64,000 nt of DNA from Pseudooceanicola sp050897975 (GTDB taxonomy: Bacteria; Pseudomonadota; Alphaproteobacteria; Rhodobacterales; Rhodobacteraceae), in NCBI RefSeq assembly GCF_050897975.1, contig NZ_JBPAXY010000004.1, positions 372,001-436,000 of the forward strand. Reading direction: 5' to 3'. The position numbers were made by a program, and so were the translations under genes. Positions 19,834-28,368 of this stretch are shown one piece after another. Each line of letters begins with the position of its first letter. Position 1 is the stretch's first letter. Below the pieces are notes generated by a model. The model did no database searches. It was not told where the DNA came from and saw only the letters and a list, made by a program, of their open reading frames with translations.

Positions 19834-20344
19834 GAAGCGTTCCTTTCGTGTCGAAGGCCGATTGCGCGGCCACCAGCGCCCAAAGCGCCATGGAAACCAC
19901 GCCGGGCAGGTAGAAGGGCCAGTGCGGCAGGCCCAGCAGGCTGGTGACCGTATGGTCGTCAAAGACCTCTGCCATGCCGAGGATCAGCCACCAGCCCAGA
20001 AACAGCGCCGCACCGCAGGCCAGCAGATGGGCCAGCACGGCATTGGCCCGGCGCAACCGCTCGGGCGCCAGGTCGACCAGGATGCCCACGGCGATATGGC
20101 CCTGGCGCAGGTGGCAATAGGGAAAGAAGGCCAGTGCCGCGACCGAGGCCAGCAGCCCGACGATTTCCTCGGTGCCGTAGATGCCGGGAACCCCCGGGGC
20201 CAGGGCCTCCAGGCCCAGGGCGCCCAGCCCCCGGGTCAGACCCAGAAGCAGGGCGTTGAGGCTCATCAGCCCGGCCACCGCCAGGATGCAGAGCCCGCCC
20301 AGCAGAGACCAGGCCTCTGCTGCGCGTGTGATCATGCGGGACAT
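19820..20344 (-). CDS. dctQ: TRAP transporter small permease (DctQ family)
   Basis: A 174-residue four-helix membrane protein. Helices lie near residues 13-35, 53-72, 90-112 and 130-155, and the segment GTEEIVGLLASVAALAFFPYCHLRQGHIAVGILVD is characteristic of DctQ. ATG at 20344 is chosen (the frame opens at 20380 but would run back over the dctP stop); a second ATG three codons later is also possible. It overlaps dctM. Confidence 0.9.
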   Translation of the reverse strand: MSRMITRAAEAWSLLGGLCILAVAGLMSLNALLLGLTRGLGALGLEALAPGVPGIYGTEEIVGLLASVAALAFFPYCHLRQGHIAVGILVDLAPERLRRANAVLAHLLACGAALFLGWWLILGMAEVFDDHTVTSLLGLPHWPFYLPGVVSMALWALVAAQSAFDTKGTLHGPA

Positions 20345-20351
20345 GGGGGCC

Positions 20352-21374
20352 TTACTCGCTGAAGCGGGCGATGGCCGCATGGGCCGCGTCGATCAGGGCG
20401 GGGGCGTCGATTCCCTCTTGCGAGACATCCGCGCTCCAGCGTTCGATCACCGCGTCGCTGGCGGTTTCGAACCCGGCCCATCCCTCGGGGGACATCTCGA
20501 TCACCGGGCGGCTTTGGGCGAACTGGGCGGCCACGTCGCGTTCGACTTGGTCGAAGCCCGCGCCGATCTCTTCGGCGATGGCAGCGCCGGAGTTGGCGTC
20601 GATCACCGCCTTCAGGTCGTCGGGCAGGCTGTCGTAGCGTTCCTTGTTCATCGCGAAGAGGAAGACCGTGGTGCCTGAACGCAGGTGGTCGGGGCCTTCG
20701 AAGGTGAAATCGGTCAGCTCGTCCAGCTTCATCGGGCCCGCGGCCTCGAAGGGCAGCAGCGCCCCTTCGATCGCGCCCTTGGACAGGGCCTGCGGCAGGT
20801 CAGGGGCGGGCATGGAGACGGGCTCGGCGCCCCATTCGCCGATCAGCCAGCCGGCCACGCGCGAGGGGGTGCGCAGCTTCACCCCCTGAAGGTCGGCGAC
20901 CTCGGTCACCTCATGGCCCTTCAGGTGCAGGGCATAGCCGCCATGGACGTGGATCAGCAGCGGATGGACCTCTTCCAGATCCGCCGCAAGCATCGGCATC
21001 ATCGACTGGATCGCCATGGTCGTGGCGCGGGCCGAATTGCGATGCACGCCGGGCAGTTCGAAGACCTCCAGCCGCTTGAACTGGCCCGGGGTATAGCTGG
21101 GCAGGGTCCAGACTATATCAGCCAGGCCGTCGCGGACCTGGCGGTACAGTTCCGGCGCCTTGCCGCCCATCGACATGGCGGGGAAGATCTCGACCTGGAT
21201 ACGGCCGTCCGATTGCTCTTCGATCCGCTGGGCCCAGGGTTCGATCAGCACCTTTTGGACGGTGGCGTTCGGCCCCAGGAAATGCTGTACGGTCAGGGTT
21301 ACATCCTGGGCCACGGCGGCGGTGGACAGCATAAGCGTCCCCGCAAGCCCGGCGAGGGCCAGCTTGAAGTTCAT
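20352..21374 (-). CDS. dctP: TRAP transporter substrate-binding protein (DctP family)
   Basis: A 340-residue periplasmic receptor. ATG at 21374 starts a signal peptide (MNFKLALAGLAGTLMLSTAAVA, then QDVTLTVQHF); the upstream extension of the frame is not used. DctP features include VKLRTPSRVAGWLIGEWG, with the Arg that usually salt-bridges the ligand carboxylate, and LPQALSKGAIEGALLPFEA. It is the first TRAP gene, preceded by 178 bases (21375-21552) that could hold its own promoter, and is probably co-expressed with the hydroxyquinol genes. An aromatic or organic acid ligand is likely. Confidence 0.92.
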   Translation of the reverse strand: MNFKLALAGLAGTLMLSTAAVAQDVTLTVQHFLGPNATVQKVLIEPWAQRIEEQSDGRIQVEIFPAMSMGGKAPELYRQVRDGLADIVWTLPSYTPGQFKRLEVFELPGVHRNSARATTMAIQSMMPMLAADLEEVHPLLIHVHGGYALHLKGHEVTEVADLQGVKLRTPSRVAGWLIGEWGAEPVSMPAPDLPQALSKGAIEGALLPFEAAGPMKLDELTDFTFEGPDHLRSGTTVFLFAMNKERYDSLPDDLKAVIDANSGAAIAEEIGAGFDQVERDVAAQFAQSRPVIEMSPEGWAGFETASDAVIERWSADVSQEGIDAPALIDAAHAAIARFSE

Positions 21375-21552
21375 TGATTTTCCTCCCAAATTCTGATCGC
21401 CGGTCCGGGTGTTTCCGCCGCGTTGCGGGGGATGGGCGGGCGATCCGATGTCACGAAAATGACCGGAAGCGGGCCTTTCATAAAGACACGCCCCAGACAT
21501 AACATTGCATAATTTCAACATTGGCTCCGCCGGGGTCGGGGCCCGGCCCGGG

Positions 21553-21885
21553 TCACTTCAGCGTGACGTAATGGGCCGGATCCAGTGCCGTGGCGCGCAG
21601 GGCGGGCGGGGTGCCCAGGATCGGTGCCAGCTGGGCGCGGAGCACCTCGCAAAGCGCGCCGATCCTGTCCGGCGTCCGGTCCGGGTGGCGCAGCAGGGCG
21701 ATCTCGACATTGCACTGGGGCTGGTCGGGCAGGCCGTGCACGGGCACCACGGCCAGCTGGCAGGCCGCCCGGGGCACGCCCAGGTCCTGCATCAGCCGGT
21801 CGCGCAGGGCGGGCAGAGCCGCCAGCAGGGCGGGGCCGTGGCTGTCCCACAGGGGCTCTGCCAGGTAGATCTTCAGGTTCGGCAT
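21553..21885 (-). CDS. Tautomerase-like small protein
   Basis: A 110-residue protein beginning Met-Pro (MPNLKIYLAEPLW). A proline exposed after methionine removal is the catalytic base of the tautomerase superfamily, and the pattern of a short strand, an amphipathic helix (ALLAALPALRDRLMQDLG) and a second strand (CQLAVVPVHGLPDQPQCNVEIALL) is compatible. Its place directly after a ring-cleavage dioxygenase gene (gap 3 bases) supports a role on keto-enol products such as maleylacetate, but this is inference. It may instead be a family with no established reaction. Confidence 0.6.
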   Translation of the reverse strand: MPNLKIYLAEPLWDSHGPALLAALPALRDRLMQDLGVPRAACQLAVVPVHGLPDQPQCNVEIALLRHPDRTPDRIGALCEVLRAQLAPILGTPPALRATALDPAHYVTLK

Positions 21886-21888
21886 CCT

Positions 21889-22725
21889 TCAGCCCTCCGG
21901 GACCATCACGAAGTCGAAGGGCGAGCGCCACAGCGTCTCGGCCTCGACCCGTTCGAAGGGCGCGACCAGGCTTTCCTTGACCCCGAAGACGGTGTCCGAG
22001 GTCAGATAGGGGTCTTCGCCGACGAAGGTGTGGGTGATGATCGGCCGGAAGCCCGGCGCGCTGACCCGGTAATGCATATGCGCCGGCCGGAAGGGGTGCC
22101 GCCCGAGCTGGCCAAGCAGCTTGCCCACCGGGCCATCATCGGGGATCGGGTAGCTGACCGGCTTGATGCCGCGAAAGGCATAGCGCCCGTCGGCGCCGGT
22201 GGTGAAGATGCCCCGGTTGTTCCATCTGGGCTGAATCTCGGGCTGCTGCACATCGTAATAACCCTCGGCATTGTCCGACCAGACGTCGATCCGGGCGCCC
22301 GCGACGGGCTGCCCCTCCAGATCGAGGACCCGGCCCTCGTAGAGACAGCTTTCGCCCTTGCCATCCAGCGAGATCGTCTCGCCCATGGCCCGTTCCGGCG
22401 CGCCTGCCACATGGAAGGGGCCCAGCACCGTGTTCTCGGTCGCGCCCTCGGGGCGGCGGTTGTTGATCGCGTCGACCAGCATCGACAGGCCCAGGATGTC
22501 GGACAGCAGGATGAATTCCTGCCGCTCGTCGGTGCAGATTTGGCCGGTCTGGGTCAGGAAGGCGATGGCATGGTCCCATTCGTCCTGGGTCAGCTCGACC
22601 TCTTTGGTGAAGGTGTGCAGGTGGCGCACCAGCGCCGCCATGACCTGGGCCAGGCGCGGGTTGGCTTCGGCCCCGATGCGGGCGTTGACGGTCTCGGCCG
22701 AGGCCTCTTCGGTGAAGTAGCTCAT
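21889..22725 (-). CDS. Intradiol ring-cleavage dioxygenase, probably hydroxyquinol 1,2-dioxygenase
   Basis: A 278-residue non-haem Fe(III) dioxygenase with an N-terminal helical domain (1-100) and a catalytic beta domain. Iron ligands are visible as Y157 (EGYYDVQ), Y192 (VSYPIPDDGP), H216 and H218 (RPAHMHYR). The LGPFHVAGAPE segment and the partner maleylacetate reductase gene point to hydroxyquinol (1,2,4-trihydroxybenzene) rather than catechol, the product being maleylacetate. Its start overlaps the reductase stop as ATGA. Confidence 0.9.
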   Translation of the reverse strand: MSYFTEEASAETVNARIGAEANPRLAQVMAALVRHLHTFTKEVELTQDEWDHAIAFLTQTGQICTDERQEFILLSDILGLSMLVDAINNRRPEGATENTVLGPFHVAGAPERAMGETISLDGKGESCLYEGRVLDLEGQPVAGARIDVWSDNAEGYYDVQQPEIQPRWNNRGIFTTGADGRYAFRGIKPVSYPIPDDGPVGKLLGQLGRHPFRPAHMHYRVSAPGFRPIITHTFVGEDPYLTSDTVFGVKESLVAPFERVEAETLWRSPFDFVMVPEG

Positions 22726-23801
22726 GTCGTCCTCTCGATCTCCGGGCGGGCGCCTTCGAAGGCGCGGTGCAGCAGGGCGCGCAGGGGCGCGGCCTCGACC
22801 GGACGGGGGTTCCAGTAGGGGTTGGCCAGGGCCAGTTCGGTCACCCGGTCCAGGTCGGCCTTGCTGACGCCGAGGTCCTTCAGCGCGCGCGGCGCGCCCA
22901 TGCGGGCGGCAAAGTCATAAAGGCCGTCGGCGGCGGTGTCGGCCTGAAGGATCCGCGCCACCGGGGCCAGGGCGGGCCCGGCCACGGCCTCGTTATAGGC
23001 GGTGGCATGGGGCAGCAGGATGGCGTGGGTCTCCGCGTGCGGCAGGCCCAGGCTGCCGCCCAGGGTGTGGCAAAGCTTGTGATGCAGGGCCATGCCCACC
23101 TGGGCCAGGACCGTGCCGCAGGCCCAGGCCCCGAAGAGCGTGTCTTCGCGCGCCGCCAGGTCGCCGGGCGCAGCCCGCAGCAGCGGCAGGCCGCCCGCGA
23201 AGGCGCGGATCCCCTCCAGCGCCAGGGCCGAGGACAGGCGGTTGCCGTCACGGGCATAAAGCCCTTCGACGGCATGGGCGATGGCGTTCAGGGCGCTGGT
23301 CACGGTCAGGCCCAGGGGCAGGCTGGCCACCAGCTCGGGGTCGTAGACCACCGCCTCGGGCTGGACCTTCTGCGAGGCGAAGGTGCTTTTCACCCCGTTC
23401 TCGGTCTGGCCCAGGACCGGGGTCGCCTCGGACCCGGCATAGGTGGTTGGCAGGACGATCTGCGGCAGGTCGGTGCGCCAGGCCAGGGCCTTGGCCAACC
23501 CCACGGTAGAGCCGCCGCCGATGGCGATCAGCCCGTCGGCGTCGCCCAGGGCGTCCAGGGCGGCCTCGGTCACCTCGACCGGGGTGTGCATGGTCGCCTC
23601 GGTGAAGATCCCCGCGCAGGCCGGACCCAGGGCGCGGGCCATCTCCTGCCCCTGGGGGGCCTGCTGCGGCGTGGTCAGGACCAGCGCCCGGCGAATGCCC
23701 AGCGTGGCCAGTTCGGGCGAGAGGTCGGCCCGGGCGCCCGCGCCGAAGCGCAGGCTGACCGGGCGCCCTTCGGCAGAGAAGCCGGCGAAAAAGCGGGACA
23801 T
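22722..23801 (-). CDS. Maleylacetate reductase (iron-containing alcohol dehydrogenase family)
   Basis: A 359-residue member of the group III alcohol dehydrogenases. The nucleotide-binding GGGST (95-99) and the PTTYAGSEATPVLG segment (118-131) are typical of maleylacetate reductases, and the metal-site histidines fall in LHHKLCHTLGG and HAETHAILLPH. It reduces maleylacetate to 3-oxoadipate with NAD(P)H. The ATG at 23801, one base after the upstream stop, is chosen over the earlier Met at 23834. Flanking genes supply the preceding reactions. Confidence 0.92.
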   Translation of the reverse strand: MSRFFAGFSAEGRPVSLRFGAGARADLSPELATLGIRRALVLTTPQQAPQGQEMARALGPACAGIFTEATMHTPVEVTEAALDALGDADGLIAIGGGSTVGLAKALAWRTDLPQIVLPTTYAGSEATPVLGQTENGVKSTFASQKVQPEAVVYDPELVASLPLGLTVTSALNAIAHAVEGLYARDGNRLSSALALEGIRAFAGGLPLLRAAPGDLAAREDTLFGAWACGTVLAQVGMALHHKLCHTLGGSLGLPHAETHAILLPHATAYNEAVAGPALAPVARILQADTAADGLYDFAARMGAPRALKDLGVSKADLDRVTELALANPYWNPRPVEAAPLRALLHRAFEGARPEIERTT

Positions 23802-23802
23802 C

Positions 23803-25014
23803 TCAGGCGCTCTTCTTCTGGAAGCCCGCGACATTGCGATAGCTGGCGGCCACCGCCTCCAGCTCTTCGGCGGTGATCAGCTCTTCGATGCGGTCCTCGG
23901 GGCCGCTGACCCGGGCATCGGCGATGTCCAGCACCTGTTCCGGCCCGCCCTGGCGGTTCATCCGCACCACGCTGGCGGTGACGGGGCGGCGGATCTCTTC
24001 ATAGGCCAGCAGGCCGCCGGGGCCGGGGTTTGCGGCCAGGCAATCGGCCAGGACGCGGCCGTCGATGATCGCCTGGCTCGCGCCATTGGCGCCGATCGGG
24101 TACATCGGGTGCGCCGCATCGCCCAGCAGGGTCACCGCGCCATCGGTCCAGAAGGGCAGGGGGTCACGGTCGATCATCGGAAACTCGGTCACCGTCTCGG
24201 TGGCCTCGAGGATCCGGGCGATATCCATGTCGCCCATGCTGAAGTCGCGGAAGGGCGTGACGTAGTCGGTGGTGGCGCCGCGGGTCCAGTCGGCATCCTG
24301 GATGTGGCGCGGGCTGGACAGGCGCACCTCGGCCACCCAGTTGGTCAACGCCCGGCCCTTCTGGCGCAAGGGCTCGCTGATCGGGTAGGTGACGAACTTC
24401 ACGTCGTGGTTTCCGGCAATCACCATGGTGCGCCCGTCGCCGATCTGGTCCATCTCGACCGCGCCGCGGAACATCATCGTGCCTTCGTAGTTCAGCGGCC
24501 CCTCGTCCGGGTGGATCTGCGCGCGCAGCTTCGAACGCAGCCCCTCGGCGCCGATCAGCAGATCCGTTTCATGCCGGCTGCCATCGGCGAAAAGGACGGT
24601 GACGCCCGCCTCGCCCTGCTCGTAGCCGGTCACCGCCTTGTCTTGAAGGACCGCGTCCTGACCCATGCGTTCGCGCACCGCCTCCAGCAGCAGGAACTGC
24701 AACTCCCCCCGATGCACGGAATATTGCGGCGCCGGAAAGCCCGCCTCGACGCTGCGCGGATCGGACTGGATCAGATGGCCGAACCGGGTGCGGTATTCGA
24801 TGCAGCGGGTGCGGATGGCCATGGCATCAAGGCGCGGCCCCAGGCCCAGCCCGTGCAGCACCTCGGCGGAATGGGGCATCACGTTGATACCCACCCCAAG
24901 GGGCCGGATCTCGGGCACGGCCTCGAAGACCTGCGGGCGGAAGCCCTGTTCATGCAGGCAGAGCGCGGCGGTCAGCCCGCCGATACCGGCCCCGGCAATG
25001 GCGATCCTTGTCAT
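23803..25014 (-). CDS. FAD-dependent monooxygenase, PhzS/salicylate-hydroxylase-like
   Basis: A 403-residue class A flavoprotein hydroxylase. GxGxxG is seen as GAGIGG (8-13), the GD motif as GDAAHPMYPIGANGASQAI (298-316), and the DG-type motif as LLIGAEGLRSKLR. Segments such as IRPLGVGIN, PQYSVHRGELQ and MIDRDPLPFW closely recall PhzS, the phenazine monooxygenase of Pseudomonas, which hydroxylates with loss of a carboxylate. Here, beside hydroxyquinol genes, decarboxylating hydroxylation of a dihydroxybenzoate (beta- or gamma-resorcylate) or hydroxylation of resorcinol would supply hydroxyquinol. GGAGAGG before the ATG at 25014 decides the start. Confidence 0.85.
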   Translation of the reverse strand: MTRIAIAGAGIGGLTAALCLHEQGFRPQVFEAVPEIRPLGVGINVMPHSAEVLHGLGLGPRLDAMAIRTRCIEYRTRFGHLIQSDPRSVEAGFPAPQYSVHRGELQFLLLEAVRERMGQDAVLQDKAVTGYEQGEAGVTVLFADGSRHETDLLIGAEGLRSKLRAQIHPDEGPLNYEGTMMFRGAVEMDQIGDGRTMVIAGNHDVKFVTYPISEPLRQKGRALTNWVAEVRLSSPRHIQDADWTRGATTDYVTPFRDFSMGDMDIARILEATETVTEFPMIDRDPLPFWTDGAVTLLGDAAHPMYPIGANGASQAIIDGRVLADCLAANPGPGGLLAYEEIRRPVTASVVRMNRQGGPEQVLDIADARVSGPEDRIEELITAEELEAVAASYRNVAGFQKKSA

Positions 25015-25132
25015 GGTGTACCTCTCCATTCATTTTCAAAATCCGATCTCTGGCAAGCCGCGCCTGCCCTCGGAAAGTCTCCCTGGTGGCTTTGTTTTCG
25101 CCATGATGCTTGACGGGGGCAATTCACTGGCC

Positions 25133-25147
25133 TGACAATGACTGTCA
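25133..25147. promoter_or_regulatory. Inverted repeat in the monooxygenase/AraC divergent promoter
   Basis: TGACA-ATGAC-TGTCA, five-base arms with a five-base spacer, lies 25 bases before the AraC gene start in the 157-base spacer. It could be an autoregulatory or activator site, but short arms make chance occurrence possible. Confidence 0.3.
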
Positions 25148-25171
25148 CTATTCCGACCGAAGGGCAGGGCG

Positions 25172-26065
25172 ATGGTAGAGACCCATCTGGACCGGGACCG
25201 CTATGTGATGGGGGATGCCTCGGACCATGTCGGCTTCCTGAACATCGAACGGATCACCGACCGGCGGCACATCCACGGCTGGCATGTCGATCCGCATTTT
25301 CACGAGGGTCTGGCGCAGCTCTTCGTCTTCGAATGCGCAGGCATCGAGGCCCGGATCGACTATGAGCCGCTGCGCCTGGACGAACCGGCCGTTCTGTGGC
25401 TGCCGCCCCTGTGCAGCCACGGGTTCGACTATCCCGAAGAGGCCGACGGCTGGGTCCTGACGGTGCCAAGCAGCGACGTGACCCGGATCGCCACGGGGCG
25501 CAGCTGGCTGGAACGCTGGATCCACGCGCCGAAGGTGCTGCGGGCCTCGGATGCGCCAGAGGCCATGCGCGACTGCGCGGCCCTGGCCCGCAACGTCGGC
25601 ATCGAAGGCGCCCGCCAGGGGGAAGAGCGCAACATCGTGCTGGAGTCGCTGTTCTTGCTGCTGCTGGTGCAGCTGCATCGCGGCCTGCAACGGGCGGCGG
25701 CCGAACCCGACAGCGGGCCCGACCGGCGGCAGCACCTGCTGAACCGGTTTCACGGGTTGCTGGACCAGCACCTGCAACAGACCCGGTCGGTTGCGGATTA
25801 CGCCGCCATGCTGTCGGTCACGCCGACGCATCTGTCGCGCAGCATCAAGTCGGTCTGCGGTCGCACCGCCGGAGAGATCATCCACGACCGGGTGATGCTG
25901 GCGGCCAAGCGCGAACTGGTCTTCACCGACAAGTCGGTGACCCAGATCGCCTATGACCTGCAATTCTCGACCCCGTCCTATTTCACCCGCTTCTTCGTCC
26001 AGCAAGAGGGTGAGACGCCGCGCAGGTTCCGCGACCGGATGCGGGCGCCAGAGACCCAGGTCTAG
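25172..26065 (+). CDS. AraC-family transcriptional regulator
   Basis: A 297-residue activator with an N-terminal cupin-like sensing domain (HVDPHFHEGLAQLFVFECAGIEARIDYE, about 25-110) and two C-terminal helix-turn-helix units (about 195-290: SVADYAAMLSVTPTHLSRSIKSVCGRTAGEIIHDRVMLAAKREL and SVTQIAYDLQFSTPSYFTRFFVQQEGETPRRFR, given here in part). Regulators of this build, such as PobR, often respond to hydroxybenzoates. It is divergent from the flavin monooxygenase gene and probably activates the hydroxyquinol/TRAP genes. Confidence 0.9.
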   Translation: MVETHLDRDRYVMGDASDHVGFLNIERITDRRHIHGWHVDPHFHEGLAQLFVFECAGIEARIDYEPLRLDEPAVLWLPPLCSHGFDYPEEADGWVLTVPSSDVTRIATGRSWLERWIHAPKVLRASDAPEAMRDCAALARNVGIEGARQGEERNIVLESLFLLLLVQLHRGLQRAAAEPDSGPDRRQHLLNRFHGLLDQHLQQTRSVADYAAMLSVTPTHLSRSIKSVCGRTAGEIIHDRVMLAAKRELVFTDKSVTQIAYDLQFSTPSYFTRFFVQQEGETPRRFRDRMRAPETQV

Positions 26066-26082
26066 CGCCGCCGGAGGCGGGC

Positions 26083-26994
26083 TCAGACCGCGTTGTCGTC
26101 CCGCATCTCCAGCAGGCGCGACCGGACGTAGCGCAGCACCTGGTCGCTGTCGCACAGCTGGTGCCACTGCATCCCGATGCGCAGCAGCGGCAGTTTCATC
26201 GGCGCGTCGAACATGCGCAGGGGCATGATCTTGCAAAACAGCTCGGCCAGGCGGCGGTGCACGATCGCGGCCCGGTCGGTGCCGGCGATCATGATCGGCA
26301 CGGTGGCGAAATTGGCCACGATCACGTCCATCTCGCGCCGGTTGCCGTAAAGGTCGGCAATGGCGGATTCGTAGTTCGGCGGCCCGTCGGCCAGTTGCAC
26401 CGTGACCTGGCGCAGGGCCATGAAGGTTTCCAGGTCGGGGGGCGTGTCGCCGATGCGCGCATTGTTTTCGTCGACGATCACCGAATGGCTGTCGGAGAAA
26501 AGGTGGCGCGAGGGGTGTTCGCTGGTCAGGAAGCGTTCGGGCATCACGGCAAAGTCGATCAGCCCGCGCGACAGGTAGGCGGTGGCGTCAGTCTTCGGCG
26601 CCAGCAGGGTGAAGCTGAGGCCGGGGGCCTCGCGCTGGATCTCGCGGATGGCGGCGCTCATGAAGGCCGTCGCGACATAGTCCGAGGTCATGATGCGGAT
26701 GTTGCGCTTGACCGTGGCGGCCTCCAGGGTCGGCTGCTGGATGACCGTCGCCTCGATCTGCATCAGCGCGTTGCGGATCGCCACCGCCAGGTCCTCGGCC
26801 CGGGGCGTCAGGGTCATCTTGCGGCCGACCTGCACCAGAAGCTCGTCATCGAAATATTCGCGCAGCCGGGCCAGCGCGCCGCTGGTGGCGGACTGGCTGA
26901 GGCAAAGCTTCTCGGCCGCGCGCGACACGTTGCGCTCGGTCAGCAGCCGGTCGAGTGTCACCAGCAAGTTGAGGTCGAGCCCCCTGAACCGCAT
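26083..26994 (-). CDS. LysR-family regulator of the NodD-like subgroup
   Basis: A 303-residue LysR regulator. The N terminus MRFRGLDLNLLVTLDRLL followed by TERNVSRAAEKLCLSQSATSGALARLRE is the start typical of the NodD/LinR-like subgroup, and the remainder forms the periplasmic-binding-fold effector domain (about 95-300). It is convergent with the AraC gene (17-base gap) and lies downstream of the cyclase, thioesterase and BKACE genes on the same strand, 95 bases from the cyclase stop. Its probable target is that operon, where an ATC-N9-GAT site is found. Confidence 0.9.
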   Translation of the reverse strand: MRFRGLDLNLLVTLDRLLTERNVSRAAEKLCLSQSATSGALARLREYFDDELLVQVGRKMTLTPRAEDLAVAIRNALMQIEATVIQQPTLEAATVKRNIRIMTSDYVATAFMSAAIREIQREAPGLSFTLLAPKTDATAYLSRGLIDFAVMPERFLTSEHPSRHLFSDSHSVIVDENNARIGDTPPDLETFMALRQVTVQLADGPPNYESAIADLYGNRREMDVIVANFATVPIMIAGTDRAAIVHRRLAELFCKIMPLRMFDAPMKLPLLRIGMQWHQLCDSDQVLRYVRSRLLEMRDDNAV

Positions 26995-27089
26995 CCTGCA
27001 TCGCCCTCCCTGGGTCCTGTCGTCCTGTCGCCGGGGCCGACATTAGGCCGCCCGGCCCGGGCGGTATAGCGCGGATCGGGGGCGTGGCC

Positions 27090-27863
27090 CTAGTCCGGCA
27101 GATGCGCCACCGCACGCACCCAGCCCGCCGAGGCGCCTTCGATCTTCACCGGAAAGCAGCTGAGCTTGAAGCCGTAATCGGGCAGCGTTTCGAGGTTGGT
27201 CAGCTTCTCTATGTGGCAATAGCCCCGCTCCATTCCGGCCTTGTGGCCTTCCCAGATGATCGACGGATCGCCGTCACGCTCGAAGCGTGCGCGGGTGTGG
27301 CCGAAGGGGGCGTCCCAGCTCCAGGCGTCGGTGCCGGTGATCTTCACCCCCTGTTCGGCCAGAAACAGCGTCGCCTCGCGCCCGAAGCCGCAGCCGCGGC
27401 TGAGGAAATCCGGGTGTCCATAGGCGGCCCCGGCGGCGGTGTTCATCAGCACGATGTCGAAGGGTTTCAGGCGGTAGCCGATCCGGTCCAGCTCGGCGCG
27501 GATGTCGTTGGCGGTGCAGACATGCCCGTCTGGCATGTCGCGGAAATCCAGTTTCACCGCATCGGCGAAGCACCACTCCAGCGGCACCTCGTCGATTGTG
27601 ATGGCCCGGGCGCCGCCGTCCATCGTCGGGTGAAAGTGCCAGGGCGCATCCAGATGGGTGCCGTTGTGGGTGGTGATGCGCACCGTCTCGATCGCGGCCC
27701 CGGCGGCGCCGGGCAGATCCTCGGCCCGCAGGCCGGGAAACAGCATCATGAATTCCTCGGCGCCCTTGTCGTGACCGGCATAGTCGATCTGCGGCAGCAT
27801 GTGCGGCGGGTCGGAGGCGATACCCTCCTTCAGGGCGACGGAAAGGTCGATAAGTCGTGGCAT
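27090..27863 (-). CDS. Cyclase-family metal-dependent hydrolase (kynurenine formamidase-like fold)
   Basis: A 257-residue protein of the cyclase family. The metal-binding HxGTHxDxPxH signature appears as HNGTHLDAPWH (66-76), and the opening IDLSVALKEGIASDPPHM is usual for these enzymes. Members hydrolyse formamides (kynurenine formamidase), isatin or cyclic imides and lactams. There is no signal peptide. It lies in an apparent operon with a thioesterase (gap 55 bases) and a beta-keto acid cleavage enzyme, so it may open a ring or amide before or after that step. Specificity is unknown. Confidence 0.85.
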   Translation of the reverse strand: MPRLIDLSVALKEGIASDPPHMLPQIDYAGHDKGAEEFMMLFPGLRAEDLPGAAGAAIETVRITTHNGTHLDAPWHFHPTMDGGARAITIDEVPLEWCFADAVKLDFRDMPDGHVCTANDIRAELDRIGYRLKPFDIVLMNTAAGAAYGHPDFLSRGCGFGREATLFLAEQGVKITGTDAWSWDAPFGHTRARFERDGDPSIIWEGHKAGMERGYCHIEKLTNLETLPDYGFKLSCFPVKIEGASAGWVRAVAHLPD

Positions 27864-27918
27864 GGGGATCCCTGGTCTGATCTGGCGGGACGCGGGCGGG
27901 CCGCGTCCCGGAAGGGGG

Positions 27919-28368
27919 TCATTCGGCGGTGAAGAACCCGACGGTGAAGGCCTGGGGCAGGGGCTGCGCCTTGATCGCGCCGGGCTTGTCGGGATGACGC
28001 CCGACCCAGACCCGCTTGTCGGTGCCTTCGGCGATCACCGTCCCGTCCAGATGGGCGATGCGGTGATGCAGCTCGATCGAGGAGCCGCCGAAGCGGGCCA
28101 CATGGCTGGTGATCTCGACCACGTCGCCATAGGTCGCGGGGGCGCGAAAGCTGACCTGGCTGTCGACCATGGGCCAGCCGACGATGTCGTGGGTGGCCTG
28201 GATCTGGCGCTTGCTCAGGCCGGTGACATGGTGGAACAGCGCGTTGGTATTGGCGTCGAACATCTCCGCATAGCGGGGATAGTAGACGATGCCGGCGGGG
28301 TCGCATTCGCTCCACTCGATCTCGCGGCGCCGGGTCAGGCGGACGGGGGTGCCGGGGGTCTGGGTCAT
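27919..28368 (-). CDS. Hotdog-fold acyl-CoA thioesterase (4-hydroxybenzoyl-CoA thioesterase type)
   Basis: A 149-residue thioesterase. The catalytic segment WSECDPAGIVYYPRYAEMFD contains D23, equivalent to the nucleophilic or base Asp of the 4-hydroxybenzoyl-CoA thioesterase family; the long central helix follows. The frame continues upstream, but ATG at 28368 is chosen because it overlaps the BKACE stop as ATGA and gives the family N terminus. Beside a BKACE, which yields an acyl-CoA, it most likely hydrolyses that product, as betainyl-CoA thioesterase does after dehydrocarnitine cleavage. Whether betaine is the product here is not shown. Confidence 0.85.
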   Translation of the reverse strand: MTQTPGTPVRLTRRREIEWSECDPAGIVYYPRYAEMFDANTNALFHHVTGLSKRQIQATHDIVGWPMVDSQVSFRAPATYGDVVEITSHVARFGGSSIELHHRIAHLDGTVIAEGTDKRVWVGRHPDKPGAIKAQPLPQAFTVGFFTAE

